22,668 nt of DNA, from positions 1 through 22,668 of the forward strand of contig HF992479.1 of assembly GCA_000433455.1 (NCBI GenBank). Direction: 5' to 3'. Source of the stretch: Mycoplasma sp. CAG:877. Lineage in GTDB: Bacteria > Bacillota_I > Bacilli_A > RF39 > UBA660. Positions 14,501-22,579 of this stretch are shown here, piece by piece. Numbering within the stretch: the stretch's first letter is position 1; each line of letters starts with the position of its first letter. The position numbers were made by a program, and so were the translations under genes. The notes beneath the pieces were generated by a model. That model was not told the origin of the DNA. It worked only from the letters and a program-made list of their open reading frames with translations, and searched no databases.

Positions 14501-16804
14501 TTAATTATCAAAAAAGTCATCAAAGAAGTCATCATCTGAATCATCGTCTGATAACTCTAGATTATTAACAGGTTTATTTTCAACTACTGGAGTTGTCTTT
14601 AATTCTGTAACTTCAGGAATTGGTGTTGGTACAGGTTCTTGGGTTGGCACTGGAGTTTTTGGAACTGATACTTCTGGAATTGGAGATATCTTTTGTTCTT
14701 CTTTTCCTTTGTTTTTCTTTTCTTCTTCCTCAAGTTCTGCTATTTTTGCATCAATCTTTTTTACTAATTCGTCAACGTCAAAGTTGAAATCACTATCATT
14801 ATTAGCTTGAGATTTTGAGTTTTCTTGTATTGGACTAAACTTGGTATCTGCAAATGAGTTTATTGGATTTTCCTTTTGTCTTTCATCTGGTACAAATACA
14901 GGTTCAAAAGGCTTTTTTTCTGGTTCTTTCTTTCTATCTAAGAATGAAGATGTAAAGTCTTGTGGTGCACTTGAAGATAGACCTCTACCCATAGCTGCAG
15001 GTTTCTTTTCTCCAAAGTTAAATTCATTAAACTTCTCAGCTGGTGTATCTGTTGTTCCAGTACTTTCTGCTTCAGCTGCATTCATCATTTCTAGTAACTT
15101 CTTTTTCTTTTGATTTTTAACGAATTCTTTTATATCAAAAGTATGAACTTCTCTTTTTGGTCTAGTTGGATACTTTGCTAAAGGATAATTCTTACCCCAA
15201 TTTATTTCAAAGTTTGGTGTTAATTTTGTTTTAAATGGTTGTTTACGCATACGTAGAATTACTGTTTCATATTGTTTCATTCTTTGTAAGTCTGATACTG
15301 TTACTAGTGGAGTTGAAGCAGTCTTTTCATCTTTTTTAGATTTTACTTCACCACACATCTTAGATATTTCTTCTAGGGCTTTTAATTCTGTTGTAATTAA
15401 GTAAATAATATTACCACAGTTACCTCTAATTGTTTCAGCATCATCTTTACCGTAAACAGCATCTAATTGAGCAAAGTTTTGAATAATCATTGTAAATCTA
15501 ATACGTCTTGAACGTGCTGCGGTAATCATTGTTGTTACGTCTTTTAGTGGTGGCATGTTGGCAAACTCATCTAGAATGAAGTTTGTTCTTACTGGTAACT
15601 TTCCACCATGTTTTTGTGCTGTTGAAATTAATGTTTCATATATTTGTTTTAATAGAATTGTAACTAATGAGTGATATGTTTTCTTTTCATCTTGAATAAC
15701 GATAAATACAGCAGTTGGTCTTTCACCTATACTTTCTAGGTCTACACTACTATAAGATAACATTTCACTTAGGTTATCACGAGATGCAAATAGTTTAACT
15801 TTTTGTTTAAATACAGATAATATACCACCTTTAGTTTCTGTTGGTGCCATTATTGTACTTGAAGCATTGATAGCGGCAGCACTAGCTGGGTCTTTAGCAG
15901 CGAAGTATTCTTTGATGTATGTTGAACCACCAAATTTTTCTTCACCTGTTGTAGTTGCTAAAGAGATACTATTGATATTTATTTCATCTGGTTTAGCATC
16001 TTCAAATAATCCTAGAGCTACTCCTGAGAAGTAGTCAGCTGATGTTTTTTCCCAGAATGGATCAGCATTTTTATTACTGTCATCATAAAGAATATTTAAA
16101 GCTAAGTCATCAAGTAACTCGATTGCTTTATCATGATTTCCTTGTTTATATAATTTATATGGTAAAGTCATTGGATTCCAAGCACTACCATTTTGTGGGT
16201 CACGGAAGTTTAATAGTAAAATTTGATAACCCATTTCTTTTAGCATAACGCTTGATTTTTCATAAATTTCACCTTTAGGGTCGGTTATAATCATTGATTC
16301 TCTAGCTTTTGCCAAACTATGTACTTGTGGAAAAACAACACCTTGTGTTTTACCTGAACCAGTAGCACCAATGATTAAGGAATGATATTCACCATTATCT
16401 ACCCATAACTCTTCTTTTGTAACAATTAGTGGAATACCGGCAGCTTTAGCTCTTTTGGCTTGAACTGGTACACATTCCAATTCTTCTTTGATTTCTTTAT
16501 CTTTAGCCCAACGAGAATATCCTTTATCTTTCTTCTCTGTTGTTAGACCTAGACCTTTTTCTCTATCAAAGAAGTAAGAACTTACACTTATAAATAAAGC
16601 TCCAAGTGCTAATATGAAAAGCATTAAAGTTGTTAGAATATATCTTGGTTCAAATGCTGGAAATGGATTGAATCCTGATAATGTCCCTTCTGTTGCAAAT
16701 GAAGCTAGGTTTGATACAACAATTGCAACTACGTATAGTAAGAATCCAGCAAATATTCCGAACACTAGTAAATCATGTGGATCTGCTCTAAACTTTAATT
16801 TCAT
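14501..16804 (-). CDS. virD4: VirD4/TraG-type coupling protein of the type IV secretion system
   Basis: This 767-residue membrane ATPase has two N-terminal membrane helices (about 11-33 and 55-77), then the TraG/VirD4 motor. Walker A is GATGSGKT (146-153), followed by IITDPKGE. Walker B is FILDEFAN (409-416), followed by the conserved TAARSRRIRFTMIIQNFAQL segment. Such proteins bring DNA or protein substrates to the secretion channel. The C-terminal 200 residues are not part of the motor: a polar region, a short Glu/Lys helix (678-702), a Pro-rich stretch (708-739) and an acidic-aromatic end (SDDDSDDDFFDDFFDN). GGGAG lies before the ATG, and a promoter-like sequence sits in the 57-bp gap upstream. 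It is followed by the acidic-tailed surface protein. Confidence 0.95.
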   Translation of the reverse strand: MKLKFRADPHDLLVFGIFAGFLLYVVAIVVSNLASFATEGTLSGFNPFPAFEPRYILTTLMLFILALGALFISVSSYFFDREKGLGLTTEKKDKGYSRWAKDKEIKEELECVPVQAKRAKAAGIPLIVTKEELWVDNGEYHSLIIGATGSGKTQGVVFPQVHSLAKARESMIITDPKGEIYEKSSVMLKEMGYQILLLNFRDPQNGSAWNPMTLPYKLYKQGNHDKAIELLDDLALNILYDDSNKNADPFWEKTSADYFSGVALGLFEDAKPDEININSISLATTTGEEKFGGSTYIKEYFAAKDPASAAAINASSTIMAPTETKGGILSVFKQKVKLFASRDNLSEMLSYSSVDLESIGERPTAVFIVIQDEKKTYHSLVTILLKQIYETLISTAQKHGGKLPVRTNFILDEFANMPPLKDVTTMITAARSRRIRFTMIIQNFAQLDAVYGKDDAETIRGNCGNIIYLITTELKALEEISKMCGEVKSKKDEKTASTPLVTVSDLQRMKQYETVILRMRKQPFKTKLTPNFEINWGKNYPLAKYPTRPKREVHTFDIKEFVKNQKKKKLLEMMNAAEAESTGTTDTPAEKFNEFNFGEKKPAAMGRGLSSSAPQDFTSSFLDRKKEPEKKPFEPVFVPDERQKENPINSFADTKFSPIQENSKSQANNDSDFNFDVDELVKKIDAKIAELEEEEKKNKGKEEQKISPIPEVSVPKTPVPTQEPVPTPIPEVTELKTTPVVENKPVNNLELSDDDSDDDFFDDFFDN

Positions 16805-16826
16805 ATTACTACTCCCTTTCGCTTAT

Positions 16827-16855
16827 ATTATAACATCTACTTTTGAAAACGTCAT
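16827..16855 (-). promoter_or_regulatory. Possible internal promoter before virD4
   Basis: On the minus strand ATGACG (16855-16850) and a consensus TATAAT (16832-16827) are spaced by 17 bp. They lie in the widest gap of the operon that I can see. Confidence 0.5.
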
Positions 16856-16861
16856 TATATT

Positions 16862-17638
16862 TTATTGATTACTAACAATTATTTTGAATTCATTATCTTT
16901 AAATTGATATAGCATATCAATTGGTGTTTCTACACTATATCTACTACAAGATAGAATAAATTCATACCTGTTGTCTTCATTGACGTCTATTATAGCACTT
17001 ATATATGGTTTACAACCATTAAAACTTCTATTTTCTTCAATTGATTTATATATTTGGTATATTTTATTATCTTTTTCAGCAAAGACAATACTAAATATAG
17101 TACTTGGATTAGTATCTATTGGAAAGGCATTACTTATAAAGTATAGTCTTTCATCTACTCCATCATTATCATAATCTACATCTATATAATTACTAACAGT
17201 AAATTCTTGATTAGTACTTAGATTATTTTCTTCAAGTACTTTATTTACTGTTGTAAAGTCTGTTATTTCTTGTTTAGTAAAATCTTTTACTTTCATTGTA
17301 TAGTTTGCTTGATAAGCTATTAAATTACCGGTATAGTTGTATGGCTTTCTATTTTTATCAAATAGATACCATTGTTCATCATAGACAATGGCATATTTAC
17401 CAACATTTTTATTGTCTATAATGATATTAAATTCTTCCCAATTTAAGGCATTTTTCTCAGAGGTAGAATTTGTTATATTAGTCCAACTATTCTCTTCTAA
17501 TTGCCAAATTGAACTATCATTTACTATAATTGTTGTTTTTAATTTACTTTGTTTATAATTTTCTCTTCCATATAATAAAAAGAAAACTGCAAAGTAAACT
17601 ACTATAATAATTAGAATCACAATATACCTTTTTTTCAT
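16862..17638 (-). CDS. Membrane-anchored extracellular protein with Asp-rich loops
   Basis: This 258-residue protein has a basic start and one N-terminal membrane helix (about 5-23) with no lipobox Cys, so it is likely a signal anchor with the rest outside. Two segments look like calcium-binding loops of the VCBS/FG-GAP type: DVDYDNDGVDE (153-163), and the weaker DVNEDNRYE (218-226), each followed by a beta strand. Two Cys (C209, C231) could form a disulfide. AGGAG precedes the ATG and it follows the wall hydrolase by only 9 nt, so it belongs to the secretion operon. I do not recognise a named family. A surface accessory or chaperone-like role for the T4SS is inference. Confidence 0.7.
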   Translation of the reverse strand: MKKRYIVILIIIVVYFAVFFLLYGRENYKQSKLKTTIIVNDSSIWQLEENSWTNITNSTSEKNALNWEEFNIIIDNKNVGKYAIVYDEQWYLFDKNRKPYNYTGNLIAYQANYTMKVKDFTKQEITDFTTVNKVLEENNLSTNQEFTVSNYIDVDYDNDGVDERLYFISNAFPIDTNPSTIFSIVFAEKDNKIYQIYKSIEENRSFNGCKPYISAIIDVNEDNRYEFILSCSRYSVETPIDMLYQFKDNEFKIIVSNQ

Positions 17639-17647
17639 TCTTTTCTC

Positions 17648-19903
17648 CTATCCAGCTTTGAAATAACTAAAGCAACTTGTATTGGCCCAATTGTATCTTG
17701 CCCACATATTAGTTGAGCTACTTCCTGGGTCCATCATTACTATTTGGTTATTAGATATGTTATCTATTGCTACCCAGTGTTGTCCTGTATCACCTTTTAC
17801 TTCAGCAACTACATAGTAACCTTGGTTTAGTAACTCTTGTAGTTTACTTAGTTTTTGTGATTGACTCATCCAATGAACATTTATTTTGTTTACGTATTTA
17901 AATTGTGGCGCTACTCTTTGAACAGCTCCCCATACTAGGTTACCACCATTTACGAAACCACCATTTCTATTCATGGCTTCTACGAAACTACCAGGGTTAA
18001 AATCTCCTTGGACATTTGTTGGAACACCTGATTTAGCTATTAACATGGAAATTGAAGTTGCTAGACAACCGATTTGGTTTATTGTTTTACTTGAATTACC
18101 TAGGGTTATATTAACCCATGAACCTTCGTATTGTTTCCAGTTGGCGTATGGACCTGAGGCTCCTACGGCACATGATGATGTTCCATTTATATTACAAGTA
18201 TTTTCGACAATGCTTGATACTAAAGAATAATCTGATATTATTACTTGTTTATAATCCATACCAGATGAGACCATTTGTTTCCATCTATTTTGAATAGTAC
18301 TTTGATAACCAATATTGGCAATGTAACCATTACTATCTACAGCCACTTGTCCCATTACAGAACTTACTGCTGAACGTAATGGTGAGTCTTGGGCAAGAGC
18401 TCTTTTTATTGTTACTGGTTTTGTTGTTGCTCCGGAATAGATTGTTGCTCCTGTTCTATCGGCATCTACGGCACTAACAGTAGTTGAACAACCTTGATCA
18501 GGATCACAGTAAACTTGATCTTCTGTACAGTTTCTTATTTGTAATATTGTTTGGCCATTTTCACTTATTAGTTTTGTTCCACCAGAGTTATTCATGGCAG
18601 TTGGTCTACTTAAGGCGAATGAACGAGCTACAACAGCTTGGACTTTGTATACTTCTGTATTTTGTCCTTCACCCATTTCTCCGTAGACAACACCTAATAT
18701 ATATTTTTCTAAATCAATTAGTTGTTCACCTGCTATTGGTGTACCCCATCCTTGATTTCTACAATTCATTAATCGTACTTTTATATTACCAGCATTTAAG
18801 TTTTTAGCTACTGATGTATTACCTGTATTTATACCTTTGATAGTGTAGCTACAAGTTCCTTGTGCTGCACAAGTGCTTGTATTATAACCACTAACAAGGT
18901 CGTTATAGTTTTCTATATAATCAACAACTTGCATTCCAAGATTTTTTCTTCTTTCAAATTCATACTCTGGAAAGTATTCTGCAAATATTGAATCTGCTAA
19001 GTTAGATGCATAAATATCGGCATCATCACTATAACCATCAGCTGCTGCTATACCTATAGCTTTTAATTTATCTGTAGTCATGCTTTCATAATTGATGTTT
19101 GCATCTTTTGAAGCTAGGACACGATAAACAGCAACTATTTGTACTGCTGTTACGTTTTTACCAGACATTTGAAGACTTAATTTTACTTCATTTATTCTTT
19201 TATAAAATTCCTGAGCTTTTGGATCATTTGTTGAATAATTAAGATTTCCAGTTGATTCGCCAGAGGCTCCTGCAGCTCCAAAGGCTTCGTCAAACTCCCC
19301 CATTGTTACTGAGTAAGCTGATAATATTAATAATAGAAAGCCAAATAATACAACTACCACTGGTAATAGAATCATCGCAACTTTTTTAAAGTTTATATTT
19401 CCAAAACCTTCTCCGCTAAAAGTACCTGGAGATTTTTCTTTTGAGTTATCCTTATTTCCTAGCAATGGTTTTTTAGGCGTTCCAGAACCAGCTTTTGCTC
19501 CGTCACCAGCTCCAGCAGCTCCTTGAGCACCAGAACTAGCTGTTGCTCCAGCACCAGTAGCTCCTGATGTACCTCCAGCACCATTTTTCATGGCAGCAGC
19601 TTTACCTATGGCATCACCAGCACCGGACTCATTTAATTTATTGGAAGCATTTTGCATTGCTTTACCATTAGGCATTTTGTTCATTACCTTGGTTGCAGCT
19701 TTACCTAATCCTTCACTAGCTTTTCCACCAGTTATTTTGTCTGCTGTCTTTACAGCACCTCCAATAGCAGCAGCTACTGGATGCCCACTGGCAATAGCTA
19801 CGTCAGCGGCATTTCTAACGTTTTGGGCATTATTTTTATCAGCTCTTTCTTTTTCAGAAAGATTGCTACTATCACCATTTCTATTGGCTTTATACGCTGA
19901 CAT
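17648..19903 (-). CDS. T4SS-associated cell wall hydrolase: SpoIID-like plus C39-like peptidase domains
   Basis: The protein has 751 residues. Residues 1-170 are a cytoplasmic Ala/Gly/Lys-rich low-complexity tail, and one membrane helix follows (173-197). A helical segment (225-340) precedes a SpoIID/LytB-like region (about 370-560) with IDLEKYILGVVYGEMG (397-411, E409 being the likely catalytic Glu) and KVQAVVARSFAL. A C-terminal papain-like C39-type peptidase domain (about 585-750) has C613 in IGCLATSISML, H709 in GQHWVAID and D725 in MMDPGS, a complete Cys-His-Asp triad. SpoIID enzymes cleave denuded glycan strands; C39/CHAP-like domains cut peptides. This fits the VirB1/CwlT-type role of opening the wall for a secretion channel. 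AGGTGG precedes the ATG, and the VirB4 ATPase gene lies 22 nt upstream. Confidence 0.87.
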   Translation of the reverse strand: MSAYKANRNGDSSNLSEKERADKNNAQNVRNAADVAIASGHPVAAAIGGAVKTADKITGGKASEGLGKAATKVMNKMPNGKAMQNASNKLNESGAGDAIGKAAAMKNGAGGTSGATGAGATASSGAQGAAGAGDGAKAGSGTPKKPLLGNKDNSKEKSPGTFSGEGFGNINFKKVAMILLPVVVVLFGFLLLILSAYSVTMGEFDEAFGAAGASGESTGNLNYSTNDPKAQEFYKRINEVKLSLQMSGKNVTAVQIVAVYRVLASKDANINYESMTTDKLKAIGIAAADGYSDDADIYASNLADSIFAEYFPEYEFERRKNLGMQVVDYIENYNDLVSGYNTSTCAAQGTCSYTIKGINTGNTSVAKNLNAGNIKVRLMNCRNQGWGTPIAGEQLIDLEKYILGVVYGEMGEGQNTEVYKVQAVVARSFALSRPTAMNNSGGTKLISENGQTILQIRNCTEDQVYCDPDQGCSTTVSAVDADRTGATIYSGATTKPVTIKRALAQDSPLRSAVSSVMGQVAVDSNGYIANIGYQSTIQNRWKQMVSSGMDYKQVIISDYSLVSSIVENTCNINGTSSCAVGASGPYANWKQYEGSWVNITLGNSSKTINQIGCLATSISMLIAKSGVPTNVQGDFNPGSFVEAMNRNGGFVNGGNLVWGAVQRVAPQFKYVNKINVHWMSQSQKLSKLQELLNQGYYVVAEVKGDTGQHWVAIDNISNNQIVMMDPGSSSTNMWARYNWANTSCFSYFKAG

Positions 19904-19925
19904 GCTATCACCACCTAACTACTTA

Positions 19926-21716
19926 CTATAGTCCTCCTCCAGTACCGAAAGAGTCTAATTCTTCTTTTGTTACAGTTATATTTATTCTCATACGTCTGTT
20001 TCCACATACAAATAATGCTTCACCTTGAGAATAGCGTTTTATACTTTCTTTTTCACTATCATTTAAATCAATTAGTAATGATAAATCTTCTACAGCTTGT
20101 TTTTTCAAGCCCATTACTAAATAATATGATGAGTTATCAAAAATTGCTTTACCTTGTGTTATAACGGCAGGATCTGAGAAATCACTTGGTTGTTGTGTTA
20201 TGATAATTGTTCCTGTGTTATATTTACGGGCACGACGTTGTACTTGAGCTAAGAAGTCAGCACCTAGTGTATTTTTATCGCCTAATAGGACGTGTGCTTC
20301 ATCTACCATTAGTACTGTATCAACGTCATAGTCTAAGCATAAGCCCCATGCGTATTTTAAAACGTTAAAGAATAAAGCATTTTTAACTGTTGAATCACTA
20401 TTCATTAATTCTTTTATATTAAATACCATGAAGTCACTATCTCTACTTATGGTTGTATGACCATCAAAATAGAACTTTAACTCTTTTGTGATTGGTCTAA
20501 CTTTTAATTCAAGACGTTCCATTATTTCTCGTTCTTGAGTTTGTTCAGTCATTGACATTAATCTACCTTTTATTGTTGCGTATACATCACTAAATGTTGG
20601 ATAGTCAGCACTTGTAAAGTGTGAAAAATCAGTATTAAAGTCAATTCCAAAACGTTTATATGTATCTTGTACTACTTCACTAAACATTGTTAGGACATCT
20701 TCTTGAATTGATGGATCATAGTATTTCATAAAGGCTTTTAAGAATTGAAGTGTTCTTGTTAGGACTGTGTAACCTAGTCCTTGTTTTATTTCTTCTTCAT
20801 CGGCATCGATTACTACTTCTAGTGGGTTAATTAAACCAAATTCTCCACCTTTACCAATATCTATTGTATCTCCACCATAAGTTTGAGTAATATCTCTAAA
20901 TTCATCTTCTGGATCGATTATAACTATTTGACAACCATTACGGATGTGACCTCTTAGAAGAAGTTTAGCAGCAGTTGATTTACCTGAACCAGATGTACCT
21001 AAAACAATCATATTAGCGTTATTACGGTTATTTTCTTTTCTTATTTTATATAAGAATTGGTTAAATAAAATTACTCCTCCAGAGAAATCTACACCCAATA
21101 GTGTTGATAGTCCTGGATCTTTTATACTATCAAAAATAAATGGATACATAGCTGCTATTGTAACTGATGGAATTGGAGTACCAATTCTTTGTTCTACATC
21201 TTGAGATGGGAAAATAGGTAAAATTGATTTTAGTACTTTTTCTTGTTCAAAACGTAGTGATACAGCACGTAATCCCATAGCATCTAAGTAGTTTTTAACA
21301 TTTACTTTTTTTAATTCCAATCCTTCTTTTGTTGGAGAAGTAATCATAATATGCATTTGAAAGTCAAAGATGCGTGCTTGACTAGCTGCTAGCATGGAAA
21401 TGAAATATTCCAAACTTTCAGCATCTTGACGATATCTTTCTTGAACTGTTAAATCTCTTTCATTACGATATTTTTCTCTTAAATCAGCCACTTGTTTATT
21501 TAACATTTTTGCCATTTGTTGGAATGGTACAGGAATGTGTTTTACAACTACTTTAATACCAGGCATATTTGTTAATGATGATAAGTAACCTGGTTGAATA
21601 TATTTTGGGTAAGAAACTACTGTTAAAATTGTAGCGTAATTGTCGCTTATAGTAAAATCACTTGGATTAAAATGTAGTCCTTTTGGAGCTAACTGACTTC
21701 TTATTCCAATACTCAT
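19926..21716 (-). CDS. virB4: VirB4-like T4SS ATPase, motor part
   Basis: This 596-residue protein has an N-terminal region (1-200) belonging to the VirB4/TraE mid-domain and a HerA/VirB4-type ATPase domain. Walker A is GTSGSGKS (240-247), followed by IIDPEDEF. Walker B is VLMVDEAH (468-475). QVQRRARKYNTGTIIITQQP (491-510) is a strongly conserved VirB4 segment. By family knowledge it powers assembly of and transport through the T4SS channel at the inner membrane face. Its ATG shares one base with the stop codon of the preceding ORF (TAATG), and that ORF supplies the missing VirB4 N-terminal domain. Together the two are 777 residues, about the length of a single VirB4 of Gram-positive elements. 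Confidence 0.94.
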   Translation of the reverse strand: MSIGIRSQLAPKGLHFNPSDFTISDNYATILTVVSYPKYIQPGYLSSLTNMPGIKVVVKHIPVPFQQMAKMLNKQVADLREKYRNERDLTVQERYRQDAESLEYFISMLAASQARIFDFQMHIMITSPTKEGLELKKVNVKNYLDAMGLRAVSLRFEQEKVLKSILPIFPSQDVEQRIGTPIPSVTIAAMYPFIFDSIKDPGLSTLLGVDFSGGVILFNQFLYKIRKENNRNNANMIVLGTSGSGKSTAAKLLLRGHIRNGCQIVIIDPEDEFRDITQTYGGDTIDIGKGGEFGLINPLEVVIDADEEEIKQGLGYTVLTRTLQFLKAFMKYYDPSIQEDVLTMFSEVVQDTYKRFGIDFNTDFSHFTSADYPTFSDVYATIKGRLMSMTEQTQEREIMERLELKVRPITKELKFYFDGHTTISRDSDFMVFNIKELMNSDSTVKNALFFNVLKYAWGLCLDYDVDTVLMVDEAHVLLGDKNTLGADFLAQVQRRARKYNTGTIIITQQPSDFSDPAVITQGKAIFDNSSYYLVMGLKKQAVEDLSLLIDLNDSEKESIKRYSQGEALFVCGNRRMRINITVTKEELDSFGTGGGL

Positions 21717-22261
21717 TATGACATCACCGTCCCAAACTCAGTATTCGTTCCCCCATTTAAGAAATTTTCTAAGATTATACGTAAATCAGAATTATTAACT
21801 TGAGCTGCATTAAGTCCACAACTAGCTAAACCGTTTATCATAGTTCTTACACGTTTTTGTAATAAATCAACATTTTTATCTTTAAATAAAATATAGTATT
21901 CTGTATCAACAACATTATTGTTAATAAACATATTTCCTTTATTTATGTCTTGTAATATTAATTTTCTAATAGCTGGATTACTAGCTTCATTATATAGTAA
22001 TTGTAATTGAGCCATGTAAACTGAGATGTCTACTGGTCTATCAGCAACTACTAGCCAGAACTCAAAATCTAACATATTGTAGAAGTTTTTTAAACTTATC
22101 AAAACATTATCTTGTGCTTGCGGATCAAGAATAAAAATATTTCTTGGAGTAATTTTTACTCCTGTTACTTTCTGATTATTTGTAGTTATTATAAAACCAT
22201 TTTGAATACCTCTTACTGGTAACCAATCTTCTGTATAACCAGATGTTACTTTTTTAGCCAT
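21716..22261 (-). CDS. VirB4 N-terminal domain encoded as a separate gene
   Basis: This 181-residue protein begins MAKKVTSGYTEDWLPV. Such an opening, followed by an NGFIITTNNQKV strand and an (I)LDPQAQDNVLISL helix, resembles the start of VirB4/TrsE-type ATPases of Gram-positive conjugative elements. It has no P-loop and no membrane helix. It overlaps the PrgI-like gene upstream by 16 nt and its TAA overlaps the ATG of the motor ORF, so all three are probably coupled. A stop and a fresh ATG at the same site, with no homopolymer slip, suggest a real split and not a sequencing error. Function as the regulatory or docking part of VirB4 is inferred. Confidence 0.8.
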   Translation of the reverse strand: MAKKVTSGYTEDWLPVRGIQNGFIITTNNQKVTGVKITPRNIFILDPQAQDNVLISLKNFYNMLDFEFWLVVADRPVDISVYMAQLQLLYNEASNPAIRKLILQDINKGNMFINNNVVDTEYYILFKDKNVDLLQKRVRTMINGLASCGLNAAQVNNSDLRIILENFLNGGTNTEFGTVMS

Positions 22262-22557
22262 TCTTTATAGCACCAACCTTTCCAACGATATGTTTGTCTT
22301 GATGTTAAATAATCATATACCTCGATAATTATGTTTAAAACATTATGATAATATGGTACAGGTGCAACTAGCATTGCACATATAACGCCAGGGGATAATG
22401 CTAGTATTGTACCTATTGTTGAAGTGATTGGTATTAAAGCTAGTATCAATACTGTTGTAAAGACACCAGCTATTAATAATATCAAGTCACTTGTTCTAAA
22501 CATACCTAAAATCAATTGACCTTTTTTTGTATTAGCAGGTATTAAATAATCATTCAC
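22246..22557 (-). CDS. PrgI family (VirB3-like) T4SS membrane protein
   Basis: This 103-residue protein has the PrgI pattern: a short polar start (DYLIPANTKKGQLILGMFRTSDL), two adjacent membrane helices (about 24-45 and 48-65), then a conserved tail with NVLNIIIEVYDYLTSRQTYRWKGW. The family occurs next to VirB4 in Gram-positive T4SS loci and is the counterpart of VirB3. The start is a GTG (22557), ten bases after AAGGAG (22573-22568); no in-frame ATG fits. Its end overlaps the VirB4 N-terminal ORF by 16 nt. Confidence 0.88.
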   Translation of the reverse strand: MNDYLIPANTKKGQLILGMFRTSDLILLIAGVFTTVLILALIPITSTIGTILALSPGVICAMLVAPVPYYHNVLNIIIEVYDYLTSRQTYRWKGWCYKEWLKK

Positions 22558-22567
22558 TTATATCACA

Positions 22568-22573
22568 CTCCTT
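22568..22573 (-). promoter_or_regulatory. Ribosome site that fixes the GTG start of the PrgI-like gene
   Basis: AAGGAG on the minus strand lies ten bases before the GTG, between the stop codon of the Gly-Gly-Pro gene and the PrgI-like start. Confidence 0.75.
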
Positions 22574-22579
22574 TTTATT

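Noticed and set aside
14841..15113. Plus-strand frame of 90 codons within virD4
   Set aside because: Antisense to the polar C-terminal region of the coupling protein, with no ribosome site or recognisable motif.
18484..18807. Plus-strand frame of 107 codons within the wall hydrolase gene
   Set aside because: It lies wholly opposite a gene with clear domains, has an unnatural Leu-rich composition and no ribosome site.
19590..19931. Plus-strand open frame of 113 codons, opposite the start of the wall hydrolase gene
   Set aside because: It mirrors the Ala/Gly-rich coding of the opposite strand, where GC-rich low-complexity codons rarely give stops. No ribosome site precedes it.
21710..21722. 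Frameshift within a single virB4 gene
   Set aside because: The stop and the following ATG overlap as TAATG, the downstream ORF starts exactly there, and there is no homopolymer run; a true split gene is more likely.
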